Origin: Penium margaritaceum
Taxonomy: Eukaryota; Streptophyta; Zygnematophyceae; Desmidiales; Peniaceae
Length of the DNA stretch: 64,000 nucleotides
Assembly: GCA_023375785.1 (NCBI GenBank)
Contig: SZWC01001166.1
Location: 174,802-238,801, forward strand
Reading direction: 5' to 3'
How positions within the stretch are numbered: position 1 is the stretch's first letter; every line of letters starts with the position of its first letter. This document shows, piece after piece, positions 43,478 through 54,471 of the stretch. The position numbers and the translations under genes were made by a program. The notes under the pieces were generated by a model. It had not been told where the DNA came from and did no database searches. It worked only from the letters and a program-made list of their open reading frames with translations.

Positions 43478-44157
43478 CCAGATTGGACCAGTGCAGCTTT
43501 AATCTCTCCAAAGAAGGTCTCACGTTGTGTAACTGGCCCTGGCAAATGAGTCAGGACGTCCACCCAGGGTAACGTAAGGTGCGTCTGGTCAAAGAACTGC
43601 CGGATGGCATTTGCCACTGGTTGGTCCGTCTGTCCTTGTAGTGTTGGAGTTGCGGCTGGCTCGGTGTGCGGCGCGAGTGCAGGGGCAGGGTCGCGTCGCA
43701 CTTGGCGAAGCCAATCTCCGTATTCTTTGTGCGTCCATCCTGGCGCGTCCTTGAAGAGGTGAGTTCGTCTACGGACGTCTATATGGCCGATGCTCGTGTC
43801 GTATTGAGGGAAGTCCTCGAGCGGATACGCCCAGCGGTACTCCTCAAGGGTGAGGTATCGCGCCTGACCCTGGATCAGGACTTTTCCTCCTGAAGGGGGC
43901 TCGTTAGGAGGTGGCCCACCGCCGTATGTCGTTGTGTTGTTGGAGCTGCGATCTTTCCATCCTTCACGTGGTTATCCGCTGAGAACGTCGGCGTTCCGGT
44001 TCACAAATTCCGGCTGATACTTGATCGTGAGATTGTATCCTTGGAGGAGTAAGGCCCGTTTGCCAAGGATGCCCTCATGATTTTGCGTTGTAAGTAGCCA
44101 TTGGAGGGCCTGATGATCCGTGAGGATGGTAAAGGGTTTCCCATTCTTCACATAGTC
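43370..44157 (-). pseudogene. RNase H tail and following unknown segment
   Basis: Continuing on the minus strand from the RT/RNase H frame are GKPFTILTDHQALQWLL and YNLTIKYQPEFVNRNADVLS, typical of the RNase H end and tether of Ty3/gypsy pol. A segment with RYLTLEEYRWAYPLEDFPQYD and GWTHKEYGDWLRQVRRDPAP follows, which I do not recognise. It leads to the second protease-like region. Part of the broken complex. Confidence 0.5.
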
Positions 44158-45345
44158 TCAGTAGAACTGGATGGCCCAGAAGACCTCCATGCACTCTCCC
44201 TTCACAGGAGAATGTTTAGCTTCAGCGTCGTTGAGCGCGCGACTACCATAACAGACCACTCTCATCATGCCTTCGTCCCCGCGCTGAGACAGGATGGCCC
44301 CAATGCCCTCCTGTGAGAAGTCTGTCGTGATGAAAAATGGCAAGTTGAAGTTTGGGAACTCCAGCATTGGAGCCGTGATGAGGCGGTGCTTAGTTTCCAC
44401 CCATGCGAGCTGACAGGCCTCCATCCACTCAAAGGGGTCATCTTGATGAGTGAGGCATTGCAAAGGACGAACAATTTTCGCATGGTCATAGACGAACTTG
44501 CGGTAGAAGCTGACAAAGCCCAAGAAGATCTTGACCTGAGATGACGTAATGGGACGCTTCCATTTGCAGACGGCTGCAATCTTGGCAGGGTCCGTGGATA
44601 TCCCTTGGACATTGATGATGAATCCCAGGAACTCCATGCTATCTGCCCCAATGACGCATTTAGCGGCCTTCAGACGAAGATTTATCGATCGTAGGGCTGA
44701 AAACATGGCATCCAGCGAAGCCATCAACTCTTGGAAGCTAAACGCAGCGACCATGATGTCATCCACGTAACAGCAGGCGTTAGGGACGTCTCGTAGTACT
44801 TGGTCCATTACGTGTTGAAATGTAGCACTGGCATTGCGTAGCCTGAAGGACATACAAGTGAAGGCATAAAGCCCGTCCTGGGTGATGAAGGCTGTCTTCA
44901 GCATTGAATTCCGGTCCATGGGGATGGTGTGGAAAGCAAATTTGACATCAATCTTAGCAAACGAGCTCTTTCCATGTTGTCGCTCTTGGATGTCCACAAT
45001 GAGTGGCATGGGGTAAGTGTCCTCAATGGTGACCTTGTTGAGGTCACGAAAGTCGACACAGAACCGTTTTGTGCCATCCGGTTTCCTCACAATCATGAGG
45101 TTGGAGCGCCAAGGGCTCTCCACTTCCACAATCATGCCTTGCTCCTTGAGTTCACGCATGCCTTCATTGATGACATCTTTCTGGTCCTGGAGCAGGCGAC
45201 GAGCCTTCTGCTTATGTGCAGGTGCATCTCCTGTGTTGATGACGTGTACCATGTCGACTGCCCCGATCTCCGTTGACTTGCCTGAAAATACCTCTTCATG
45301 GTATGTAAGCAGCTCCTTGACTTCTTGTCGCTGCTCTTCTGTCAA
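44158..45345 (-). CDS. Ty3/gypsy reverse transcriptase and RNase H region
   Basis: A 395-codon open frame. The reverse transcriptase shows SPWRSNLMIVRKPDGTKRFC, VDFRDLNKVTIEDTYPMP, the palm motif CYVDDIMVAAF (near residue 191) and EFLGFIINVQGISTDPAKI. The thumb/connection KIFLGFVSFYRKFV follows, then the RNase H start FFITTDFSQEGIGAILSQRG and VVCYGSRALNDAEAKHSPVK. In an intact element this copies the element RNA into DNA. It is the best-preserved part of the complex and the strongest evidence for its Ty3/gypsy identity. Confidence 0.9.
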   Translation of the reverse strand: MTEEQRQEVKELLTYHEEVFSGKSTEIGAVDMVHVINTGDAPAHKQKARRLLQDQKDVINEGMRELKEQGMIVEVESPWRSNLMIVRKPDGTKRFCVDFRDLNKVTIEDTYPMPLIVDIQERQHGKSSFAKIDVKFAFHTIPMDRNSMLKTAFITQDGLYAFTCMSFRLRNASATFQHVMDQVLRDVPNACCYVDDIMVAAFSFQELMASLDAMFSALRSINLRLKAAKCVIGADSMEFLGFIINVQGISTDPAKIAAVCKWKRPITSSQVKIFLGFVSFYRKFVYDHAKIVRPLQCLTHQDDPFEWMEACQLAWVETKHRLITAPMLEFPNFNLPFFITTDFSQEGIGAILSQRGDEGMMRVVCYGSRALNDAEAKHSPVKGECMEVFWAIQFY

Positions 45346-46152
45346 GCATTCATGAAGTATGTGATCCCATCGTTAGGAATGTGGGACTGTGGATGGTGGC
45401 GGCTCTTTACCCCCCACCAGACCTGCCCCGAGATCAGGATCAGGATCCCAATAGTCATAAAACTGTAGGTTAAAATTGCGAGAACCACCTGGTGTGATGG
45501 TGAGGGCTTTTGATTGACGCGGAGGTGGCTCATCATCAAGGCAAAGCCAGCCAAAGTTGCTCATTGGCTCCTTGTCCGAGTCTTCAGATTCAACATCTTC
45601 ACAGAGGGCAGTGTCATTGTCGCATACGAGCATCTTTCCTTTGTGCTCCGCCTCACTGACAAGATCATCTGGGGTCAGTGGTTGCGTGATCGTCGGCTCA
45701 AGCGGTCGATTTAACGTCTAAGGAGGCCCGGAATGAGTGGAAGTGGTGGGTGCCCGGGTGAGGTCATTGGAGCACCTGTATATCGTGCTGAGGGATAGCC
45801 ATTTGGGGGTGTCTATCGACGGCATGGGTATCCTCCCCATGGGGAGCCGCGGTCGATCGTCCGTCGGAGTAGCCTGTACTCGTGTAGAGCATGGCTGGAG
45901 GGGTGTCAGTGTGGGATTCAGTACCTTTGCTCCCTCGGCACATGGCGAGACAACGGGGGATGCTTCATGCTCGGCGTACGCCAAGATAGAATTCCTTGCG
46001 GCATAGTCCTCAGTGCGGGCTTCCTCCAATGAGAAGGGGTGACCGGCTCGGGTAGGCATCGACGTCCTTGGACCCACAATTAGGGCTGCACATGTGGCAT
46101 ATCCTGACGAGGTCAGTCGCATGACTCCGTCAGCATAGAAGAGGCCCATTTT

Positions 46153-47400
46153 TCAAGGGATGAGGTAGTTGGTTCCTAACAGGACGTCGTAGGTGCGGGC
46201 TACCATGACCTGCATTTGTACGACCTCGTGGATGAGGCCCACCTGTAGGGGAAGGTTGTCCACAACACCATGTCCTGCATCCAATCCGCCGGAAGCATTC
46301 GTAAACACCTTGGAGGTCGGTTGAATCTTGTCTTGCCAGCCCATCGTTTGTTGTACCTGGAGTGTCACCGTGGTGTGAGTGGCACCCAGGTTGATGATTG
46401 CTAGGAACGTTTTACCGCATATCCACACAAAACAGCTGACCATCTCATGGTGGGGAGCCTGCGTTCTGGGTGGTGCAAGAGGCATGGGCCGCCACCCCCA
46501 AGTGTCGGGTTCATCTTGGATGGCTACCTTGCTGAGTCGATCATGTGGGGCCTGGGTGCAACTGAGGCGAATGCCGGCTGGACGAAGCTTCTCAGCATAC
46601 TCCTCCAGAACTGCCGCAAAGTCTGGGAAATGGGTGGGGTTTTTCTGTAAGTATTCCCCTAGGGATATCTCCTGGAAAGGACAATGGAAGGAGGTTTGAA
46701 CACCTGCCGTGGGCTCGTTGTATGCCGAGGGTGCAAAGGTCACCTTCTGGCGACGCGGAGGCGTGGGACCCCTCAGAGGGCGTACACGCGATACAGGTGG
46801 GGGCTTCAGAGGCATCGCCAAAATCTGGCTTGGTAGACGGGTAGAGCGCGTTTCGACACATGTTTGTAGGTCTGCCTCGGCCCGTTCCTGCTGTTCCTTG
46901 TATTGGCGCATGCACGCGTACATCTCCGCAATTGACCATCCTTCCATGCCTTGTGCTTGAGCCACCGTGACCAATTCCTGTTCCGCAGCCGTTGGAGGGG
47001 TTTCTGTGGTTTGTTCCTTAGGGCAGGTAAGACCCAGCTTCACATTCTGCGCAGGCGTGTCTGAAGTAGACGGTTGGGTGGTTGCTGGCATCTCTCCCGT
47101 TTCCCTCTGCTGCGCATACGCTGTCCACTGTGCTGGTCCATTGTCCGCTGGACCAGAGGGACGGTTGGTGACGTTGGGACCGACTGCTTGTCGACCAACC
47201 GCAGGTCCTGGTCCTGTCGTTCCACGTCCTTGGTACTGTCCTCCCCTGGGCGGCATACCGGGTACCGGCGCGGGGTTGGGACATTCCCTGCGCCGGTGGG
47301 TGAATTCTCCACACCCATAGTAACTCCCGGGTGGGAAATTGTGGGGGTTCATTGGATCGGGTACTGAGACTCCTGCTGGCAAGCGGATGGTGGGAGCCAT
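46153..47400 (-). CDS. gypsy gag zinc knuckle and protease-like region
   Basis: The 415-codon frame begins with a Pro-rich segment and a CCHC knuckle (CGEFTHRRRECPNP, about residues 30-40). A long Gln/Pro/Thr-rich linker follows, with a helical stretch AEMYACMRQYKEQQERAEAD. It ends in an aspartic-protease-like fold (FLAIINLGATHTTVTLQV, VVDNLPLQVGLIHEVVQMQV, TYDVLLGTNYLIP). This is the gag-protease junction expected upstream of reverse transcriptase on the same strand. Confidence 0.75.
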   Translation of the reverse strand: MAPTIRLPAGVSVPDPMNPHNFPPGSYYGCGEFTHRRRECPNPAPVPGMPPRGGQYQGRGTTGPGPAVGRQAVGPNVTNRPSGPADNGPAQWTAYAQQRETGEMPATTQPSTSDTPAQNVKLGLTCPKEQTTETPPTAAEQELVTVAQAQGMEGWSIAEMYACMRQYKEQQERAEADLQTCVETRSTRLPSQILAMPLKPPPVSRVRPLRGPTPPRRQKVTFAPSAYNEPTAGVQTSFHCPFQEISLGEYLQKNPTHFPDFAAVLEEYAEKLRPAGIRLSCTQAPHDRLSKVAIQDEPDTWGWRPMPLAPPRTQAPHHEMVSCFVWICGKTFLAIINLGATHTTVTLQVQQTMGWQDKIQPTSKVFTNASGGLDAGHGVVDNLPLQVGLIHEVVQMQVMVARTYDVLLGTNYLIP

Positions 47401-47637
47401 ATATTCCTTTGGGACAGACTGCTCTCGAGCCGCTCAGCGCTTGATCTCCCTTTGCTGGTCTTCTGACTCCTCCTTCAGCGCATCCAATGTACTGAAGTAT
47501 CGTAGATCCAAGGTGTTGGCAATGACTGAGATAAGGGAATCACGGTAATATTTCTTGATCATGCGCAAGGGTATGTCGATGCAGCGCGTCAAAATCGTAT
47601 TAAATTTTTCGTTGTGTAGCTTGATGTTTTCCCCGGC

Positions 47638-47868
47638 CTATATGCGGATAGTGCGAATCTGGAGCTCTGCTTCTTCGAGGCTCATATGGTCAAATCTCTT
47701 GGTCATCCTGTTTGCCAGATCGTCGAAGTCCACGAATGGATGTTTTCTATGTTCTACGGTGAACCACTCCAAAGCTTTCCCGTGCAGCGCGAGATGTACC
47801 GCTGGGAGAATGTAGGCCGGAGATAGTAGTCCATAGTCAAGGTAGGTACCCAACTTAGACAGCCACAT
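47638..47868 (-). CDS. retrotransposon gag core segment
   Basis: The short frame MWLSKLGTYLDYG ... AVHLALHGKALEWFTVEHRK ... FVDFDDLANRMTKRFD matches the central retrotransposon gag helix pattern (W-x-L, A-x3-L-x-G-x-A-x2-WF, F-x3-L-x3-RF). It lies upstream of the zinc knuckle on the same strand, as expected for gypsy gag. It would form part of the particle shell in an intact element. Confidence 0.75.
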   Translation of the reverse strand: MWLSKLGTYLDYGLLSPAYILPAVHLALHGKALEWFTVEHRKHPFVDFDDLANRMTKRFDHMSLEEAELQIRTIRI

Positions 47869-47955
47869 GGCTGGATCCTCCTCTGGTTCACCTTTGAAGA
47901 CGTCGAGTTTTGGTAGTGTGTAAGAAGCTTTCGCCGCTGGATTTGAAGCCAGTTC

Positions 47956-49371
47956 CTACGGAGGCAACACCTGTACTTGTGCCCGTGGCTGGGCCCCCAG
48001 GTGAGGTCGATGCACTTGCGCCAGGCCAACTGCTCTGGTACCAGCCGATGAAGTGATTCTCCCTCCCCTCGGTCGAACACGTCCTGCGTCGATTCCTCCC
48101 AGTCCAGAACTCCCCATTTGCTGTCTTGCTGTTCTAGCCTGTACTCGTACGGTGTACTGCTTGCCTTCGTGAGCCACTGATCCTTGCCCGGGTCCAGCCA
48201 TACCCCCCGTCGCTCGTGATTTCTGCTGGAGTCTCCCTGTCATGGGAGTGACTGATACTTTGCTCGTCTGAAGATGAGATGGCTGCATCTTGGATTGGAC
48301 AGGTGGCACCGTATGCTTACTTGATGCTACCCCCGTCAGGATGTGTGCCTCTTCCAAGGTTTGCACTTGCCTGGTGGCTCCAGCCGTGGATAAAGGGTTG
48401 GTGCTTCCTTGAGGTGGGGCTTCCCGGCGGCACGATGCTGCCAAAACAAAGAACGCCTTGTTCGTCTACGGCTGGTGTTGGGACTGTTGCCTAACATCTG
48501 CACGTCGTGAGGTCATAAGAGATGGGCCTTCCCGTTGGGTTTTCCTTGTCCGTTGTTCCACAACCTCTGGGCTCCTTTGCACACGTGGTGGAGATATACC
48601 GCTGTCCAAGGCCGGCCGTCGAGGGTGGACAACTGGACAGGAGGAGACTGCCCGAGGATGGAAATTCACAGGCTGATGCAGGGAGTGCAAGGCCTGCATT
48701 GAGGGATGATCCAGTGACACCTCTTCTTCTTCTGTTTGGTCATTCTGGGCATCGTCCAGGTCTGCACATTCCATGTCATGGGTCACAGAGGGTGCGGGTG
48801 AAGACGTCCTCGAGGTGGAGAATTCGAGGACACGCGGTGCATGGTGCCCCTGAGTCATGTCCACTGTTTTGTAAAGAGCTCGTCCATTTGGAGTGATGAC
48901 TTCATGGAGCAGGACGGTGCCCTCGTCTGCTGCGAATTCCTGTTCGGCATCGGACACACAGTCTTCCACTTGCACAAAGTCCCGTTCCCCGTCTTGGTTA
49001 TGTACGTCGTCCTCCTCCGGATCTTCTAGTGTCACGTCGGCCAACTGCGGTTGTCTGATAGCTTTCCATTCTCGGAGTTCCTGGAGACGTCATAGGTGGA
49101 ACTCTTCTTCTTAATCAGGATCCATCTCGTTCTCCTCGTTGTACAGTCGTGGGGACCGATCATCTACCGGATCCCACTCAAACGTGGGATCCAGTCCTAG
49201 AGGATTTTCTGGGCTTCCTCGTAGCGATGGGCGATGGCTGCTTGCCTCATCCTGTCTTCTCACGAGTAGGGTGGGGCAGGATTCATCCTTGCATCGCCAA
49301 TGGTACGGTGAAATGATCCACCGGCACCGTCCTTTTGTTCTTGGGCCTCGTAAGACGGCAGGGATCACCAC
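47956..49371 (-). pseudogene. acidic gag N-terminal or leader region
   Basis: The minus strand encodes low-complexity open segments upstream of the gag core. One is acidic (DVTLEDPEEDDVHNQDGERD, then DAQNDQTEEEEVSLDHPS); one is Ser/Thr/Gln-rich (TSKVSVTPMTGRLQQKSRAT). No conserved domain is recognised. Position alone suggests gag. The region is broken. Confidence 0.35.
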
Positions 49372-51370
49372 CGCGGTCAGGAGAATTGTTGAGGCCGGAT
49401 TGCCTGCGCCTCCTTCCGTCCGGTTGAAGATACGACGGTCTCCTCCCCGGATGACTATGCTTCAAAGCGTAGACCGATCTGGAGGCACCTGCCACACTTG
49501 TCACAGAAAACAAGTGAGTCCATGCTCGCCACACCATTAACACTATTATACCCTTTTTCGCCATCGGCCGGAATCGGGTCTGACAGCATGTAGGGATCAA
49601 CTGTCAGTCACGGTTCGCACTGTGCTATCCCGTAACTACATTCATTTCCCAACCTACGTCGCTCTTTTTCCCATGCTTCTTTGCTGCGTGTTCTCACTCC
49701 CACTTGCTCGACTGATCGTTCGCCGCATCAATCTGGGGAGTATATCTCATATGTCGCTATTCCTTAGTAAACTTCTGACAGCCTGGTTTATGCTATTCAT
49801 TAGCCTTCAATCGCTGACGAACAATCATCCACCGTATGGCACGGTTTCAACTAACACAATTCTTCCCAATAGCACACTTGGGGTAACGTTGAACTTCTGC
49901 CGTGGCTATTCAAACTGTAGTTATCCTTAGCATTCCATCAGTGACGGGCGATCATCCGTCGAATGAAGCGATGTCCCTCAAGATAATCCCAAGAGCACAA
50001 ACAGAACAATTTGGACAATTGAAATACTCGCATTTAGTCCATGAGCACACACAATCAACATCCCGCCGCTACACATGCAATCCCTTCCCTACATATCACC
50101 AAGCAACATGCGTAAACCGTAGGCTTCCTGAGTCGTCGGATCATCGTTCGGATCTCATCCTTGCAACAATACAGTGCGGCTTACGCCGCCTTGCTCGCTC
50201 ACCTGTGGCGTGGCACGATGCAGCTCCAATGGACCGTCGACACGTCGACATGCACGGGGATGGGTGCGCGTCAAATTTTTGTCCAGCAGGCGGAAGAGTT
50301 CTTGCCAGTACTATTGGTAGGCCCGGAACGCCTCGGTCCATTCTTCGGCGGCTTCTGCGATGCGTCATCCAACGTCACGGGCCACCTCCTGCCAACTCTC
50401 CATGGGATGGGGCTCGTCGTCACGGGGAAGTCTTTGCAGCCACGGTTGCCAGAACTGCTCCAGGGCTCCACCGGCGGGGTGATGCGACCATTGCATCTCT
50501 CCAGGGACGGTCCGTGCGCCAAGCCAATGGGGCACATTGTAGTAGCTGCAGATGGCGTAGAAGGTCACCCGCGAGTCTCGAGCGGCCCTGGTTGAGCTGG
50601 ACGGCTGGTGCTCCCGCGGAAACTCATGACCGACCCATGATGGCTCCGTCACGTGCTCCTCAGGAAGGGGCCTTCCCATCCGGGGATGGTCAAACACACA
50701 CACACACGCATACTCCTGGCCTGATATAGCTTCTCTACTCTAGCTTGTCGCGAGACGAGACACGGGTCTTGCTCGACGGTCAGGGTCGACTGAGGGGCAG
50801 CAATCTCTTAGTCCCGCTGGCGACAGCCGGGCTTGTCTCCCACGCCGGGATCTGGTCAGGAGTAAGTTGTTGGGCACTCACTTGAGTGCCACTGGCGTTA
50901 GGTCTCAGCGTCTCGGCAGTCTTTGGCGTCAGCAGTCTATCGGTAGTTCGTTCGACAGACAACAGCCAATCTCCTCCTATTCTTTCCCTCTTATCCTCCC
51001 TCCGCATTGTCCTTCCAGGACCTCCATTCCGCTGGCCAGCCCCTTTCGCGGTTCGCACATCAATATGCCTTTGAATAAGGTGCCTCGAATGCCGGTCCTC
51101 TTTTCGAGGTTCGGACGTGGCTCCGCTACCATCAAGCCAGCCTCCGGCCACCCTCCTTTCCTCTCGGCAGGTCAGGCCGGGTCACGGTATCCGCCGCAAT
51201 ATCTTCTTTCGCGCCCCATCGTTCTCCGAAATAGAACTGCTCCCCTCGTGATTTCTTTTCTTTGGTCAGTGGTCGTTGGATCATCCGTCCACCCCCCCTC
51301 CCTGCCCAGATCATGACTCTGGCCCAATCACTTTCTCTTCTTCCGGTAGATGAACGAAACATCGTTAACA
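49372..51370. other. upstream region of gypsy-like complex, no firm gene
   Basis: About 2 kb between the gag side of the complex and the array. A minus-strand stretch at about 50700-50140 (DSRVTFYAICSYYNVPHWLG, EQFWQPWLQRLPRDDEPHP, EEWTEAFRAYQYWQELFRLL) could be a gag or leader protein; this is weak. A (CA) run of about 7 repeats lies near 50693-50707. 49.6-50.1 kb is more AT-rich and featureless. TGTTAACG, read on the minus strand from 51370, is a possible LTR start, but no second LTR or primer-binding site was found. Confidence 0.4.
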
Positions 51371-51749
51371 GGGGCGCAAGTGGGGCGCAAGTTGGGCGCA
51401 AGTGGGGCGCAAGTGGGGTGCAAGTGGGGCGCAAGTTGGGTGCAAGTAAGTCACAAGTAGGCCGCAAGTAAGGCGCAAGTGGGGTGCACGTACGGCGCAA
51501 GTAGGACGCAAGTGGGACGCAAGTAGGACGCAAGTGGGGTGCAAGTGGAGTGCAAGTGGGACGAAAGTGGGGCGCAAGTGGGGCTAAAGTGGGACGCAAG
51601 TGGGGCGCAAGTGGGGCGTATGTGGGGCACAAGTGGGGAGCAAGAAGCTCACAAGTAGGATGCAAGTGGGATGCAAGTCGGGCACAAGTGGGGCGCAAAT
51701 GGGGCGTAAGTGGGACGCATGTAGGACGCAAGTAGGTCGCAAGTGGGAT

Positions 51750-53900
51750 GCAGTTAGGGCACAAGTGGAGTGCAAGTAGGATGCACGTAGGGCGCAAGTG
51801 GGACGCAAGTGGGGTGCAAGTGGGGCGCAAGTTGGATGCAAGTGGGGCACAAGTGGGATGTAGGTGGGACACAAGTGGGGTGTAAAGAGGGCGCAAATGG
51901 GGTGCAAGTACGGCACAAGTGGGGCGCAAGTAGGGCGCAATTGGGGCACAAGTGGGGTGCACGTTGGGTGCAAATGGGGCGTAATTAGGGCGCAAGTGGG
52001 GTGCAAGTGGGGCTCAAGTGGGGCGCAAATGGGGCACAAGTGGGATGCAAATGGGGCACAAGTGGGATGTAAGTAGGGCGCAAATAGGACACCAGTGGGG
52101 TACAAGTAGGGCGCAAGTAGGGCGCATTTGGTTTGCAAGTCGGGCGCAAGTAGGGCGCAAGTGGGGTGCAAGTTGGGTGCAAGTAGGGCGCAAATGGGGC
52201 ACAAGTAGGGCACAAGTGGGGCGCAAGTGGGGTGCACGTAGGGCGCACGTGGTACGCAAGTAGGGCGTAAGTGGGACGCAAGTGGGGTGCAAGTGGGGTA
52301 GAAATAGGACGCAAGTGGGACACAAATGGGGTGCAAGCAGAACGTAAGTGGGGCACAAGTGGGACGTAAGTAGGCCGCAAGTGCGGCGCATGTAGGACAC
52401 AAATGGGGTACAAGTGGGGCGAACATAGGGTGCAAGTGGGGTGCAAGTAGGGCGCAAGTGAGACGCAAGTGGGGCGCAAGTAGGGCGCAAGTGGGACGCA
52501 AGTGGGATGCAAGTAGGGTGCAAGTGGGGCGCACGTAGGGCACAAGTGGGGCGTAAGTGGGGCACATGTAGGGCACAAGTGGGGCACATGTAGGGCGCAA
52601 ATAGGGCGTAATTGGGGTGTAAATGGAGCCCAAGTGGACGGAAATGGGGCGCAAGTGGGTTGCAAGTGGGCCGCAAGTGGGACGCAAGTGGGGCGTAAGT
52701 GGGGCGCAAGTGGGGCACAAGTAGGATGCAAGTAGGGTGCAAGTGGGGCGCAAGTAGGACGCAAGTAGGACGCAAGTGGGACGCAATTAGGGCACAAGTG
52801 GGGTGCAAGTAGGATGCACGTAGGGCGCAAGTGGGACGCAAGTGGGGTGCAAGTGGGGCGCAAGTTGGGTGCAAGTGGGGCACAAGTGGGATGTAGGTGG
52901 GACACAAATGGGGTGCAAGGAGGGCATAAATGGGGCGCAAGTAGGGCACAAGTGGGGCACAAGTGGGGCGCAAGTAGGGGGCAATTGGGGCACAAGTGGG
53001 ATGCACGTAGGGTGCAAGTGGGGCGTAATCAGGGCGCAAGTGGGGTGCAAGTCGGGCTCAAGTGGGGCGCAAGAGGGGCACAAGTGGGATGCAAATTGGG
53101 CACAAGTGGGGTGTAAGTAGGGCGCAAGTAGGACAAAAGTGGGATACAAGTAGGGCGCAAGTAGGGCGCATCTGGTGCGCAAGTCGGGTGCAAGTAGGGC
53201 ACAAGTGGGGTGCAAGTTGGGTGCAAGTAGGGTACAAATGGGGCGCAAGTAAAGCACAAGTGGGGCGCAAGTGGGGTGCACGTAGGGCGCAAGTGGTACG
53301 CAAGTAGGGCGCAAGTGGGGCGCAAGTGGGGTGCAAGTGGGGCATAAATAGGACGCAAGTGGGGCACACATGGGGCGCAAGCAGGACGTAAGTGGGACAT
53401 AAGTAGGGCGCAAGTAGGACGCAAGTGGGGCGCATGTAGGACACAAATGGGGTAAAAGTGGGGCGCACGTAGGGTGCAAGTGGGGTGCAAGTAGGGCGCA
53501 AGTGAGACGCAAGTGGGGCGCAAGTAGGGCGCAAGTGGGACGCAAGTGGGGTGCAAGTAGGGAGCAAGTGGGGCGCACGTAGGGCACAAGTGGGGCGTAA
53601 GTGGGGCGCACGTAGGGCACAAGTGGGGCACAAGAAGGGCGTAAATAGGGCGTAATTTGGGCGTAAATGGAGCCCAATTGGGATGGAAATGGGGCGCAAG
53701 TGGGGTGCAAGTGGGCCATAAGTGGGGCGCAAGTGGGGCGCAAGTGGGGCACAAGTAGGACGCAAGTAGGGTGCAAGTGGGGCGCAAGTGGGGCGTAAGT
53801 GGGGCACAAGTGGGGCGCAAGTAGGGGACAAGTTGGGCGTAAGTGGGATGCAAGTAGGGTGCACGTGGAGCACAAGTAGGGCATACGTGGGACGCAAGTG
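51750..53900 (+). repeat. about 1.04-kb higher-order repeat, two copies
   Basis: ATGTAGGTGGGACACAA occurs at 51858 and 52891 (offset 1033). GAAATGGGGCGCAAGTGGG occurs at 52641 and 53686 (offset 1045 = 95 x 11). Many odd units between recur in the same order. The differing offsets imply a few small indels since duplication, so this copy is older than the 209- and 517-bp ones. Confidence 0.75.
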
Positions 53901-53939
53901 GGGCGCACGTAGGGCGCAAGTGGGGTGCAACTAGGACGC

Positions 53940-54290
53940 AAGTGGGTTGCAAGTGGGGTGCAAGTGGGACACAAGTGGGGGGCAAGTGGGCACAAGTGGG
54001 GGACAAGTGGGGTGCAAGTGGGACGCAAGTGGGGTGCAAGTGGGGCGCAAGTAGGACGCAAGTAGGGCGCAAGTGGGGCGCATGGGGGGCGCAAGTGGGG
54101 CGTAAGTGGGGCGCAAGTGGGGCGCATGTGGGGCGCAAGTGGGGCGCAAGTAGGACGCAAGTAGGGTGCAAGTGGGACGCAAGTGGGGGGCAAGTGGGCA
54201 CAAGTGGGGGACAAGTGGGGTGCAAGTGGGACGCAAGTGGGGTGCAAGTGGGTCGCAAGTAGGACGCAAGTAGGGCGCAAGTGGGGCGCA
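53940..54290 (+). repeat. about 208-bp-offset duplication
   Basis: CAAGTGGGCACAAGTGGGGG occurs at 53983 and 54191 with the following run of units conserved. The offset is one base short of 19 x 11, so a one-base indel has occurred. Confidence 0.75.
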
Positions 54291-54471
54291 TGTGGGGCGC
54301 AAGTGGGGCGTAAGTGGGGTGCAAGTGTGGCGCAAGTAGGACGCAAGTGGGGCGCAAGTAGACGCAAGTAGGGTGCAAGTGGGACGCAAGTGGAGCGCAA
54401 GTATGGTGCAAGTGGGGCGCAAGTGGGTGCAAGCGGGGCACAAGTGGGGCACAAACAGGCCGCATGTGTGT

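Larger units (their letters stand above)
35251..51370 (-). mobile_element. large broken Ty3/gypsy-like complex
   Basis: Minus-strand parts, from high to low coordinates: possible gag leader (50.7-49.6 kb), gag core (47.9-47.6), CCHC knuckle and protease-like region (47.4-46.2), RT and RNase H (45.3 to about 43.9), a second protease-like region (43.5-42.8), a coiled-coil region (42.7-41.5), a Pro/Ser/Ala-rich region (41.5-40.2), integrase (40.0-39.3), a post-integrase segment, 29-residue repeats and a cluster of zinc-finger modules. RT before integrase gives Ty3/gypsy order. LTRs were not found. The right edge, TGTTAACG read on the minus strand from 51370, abuts the array and could be an element end. 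There are many breaks. It may be nested or chimeric. Confidence 0.65.
51371..54471 (+). repeat. 11-bp minisatellite block 6 (G-rich on +)
   Basis: The same GGGGCGCAAGT array resumes immediately after GTTAACA and fades out in degenerate units around 54455-54471. Minus-strand frames of 287-555 codons are artefacts of the repeat. Confidence 0.97.

Noticed and set aside
34305-51290. Recurring short motif like ATCATCCGTC or TCGTCCGTC (near 34309, 35283, 38329, 45856, 49951, 51280)
   Set aside because: About ten bases, with several mismatches between copies and no regular spacing or common context. It could be chance in GC-rich DNA.
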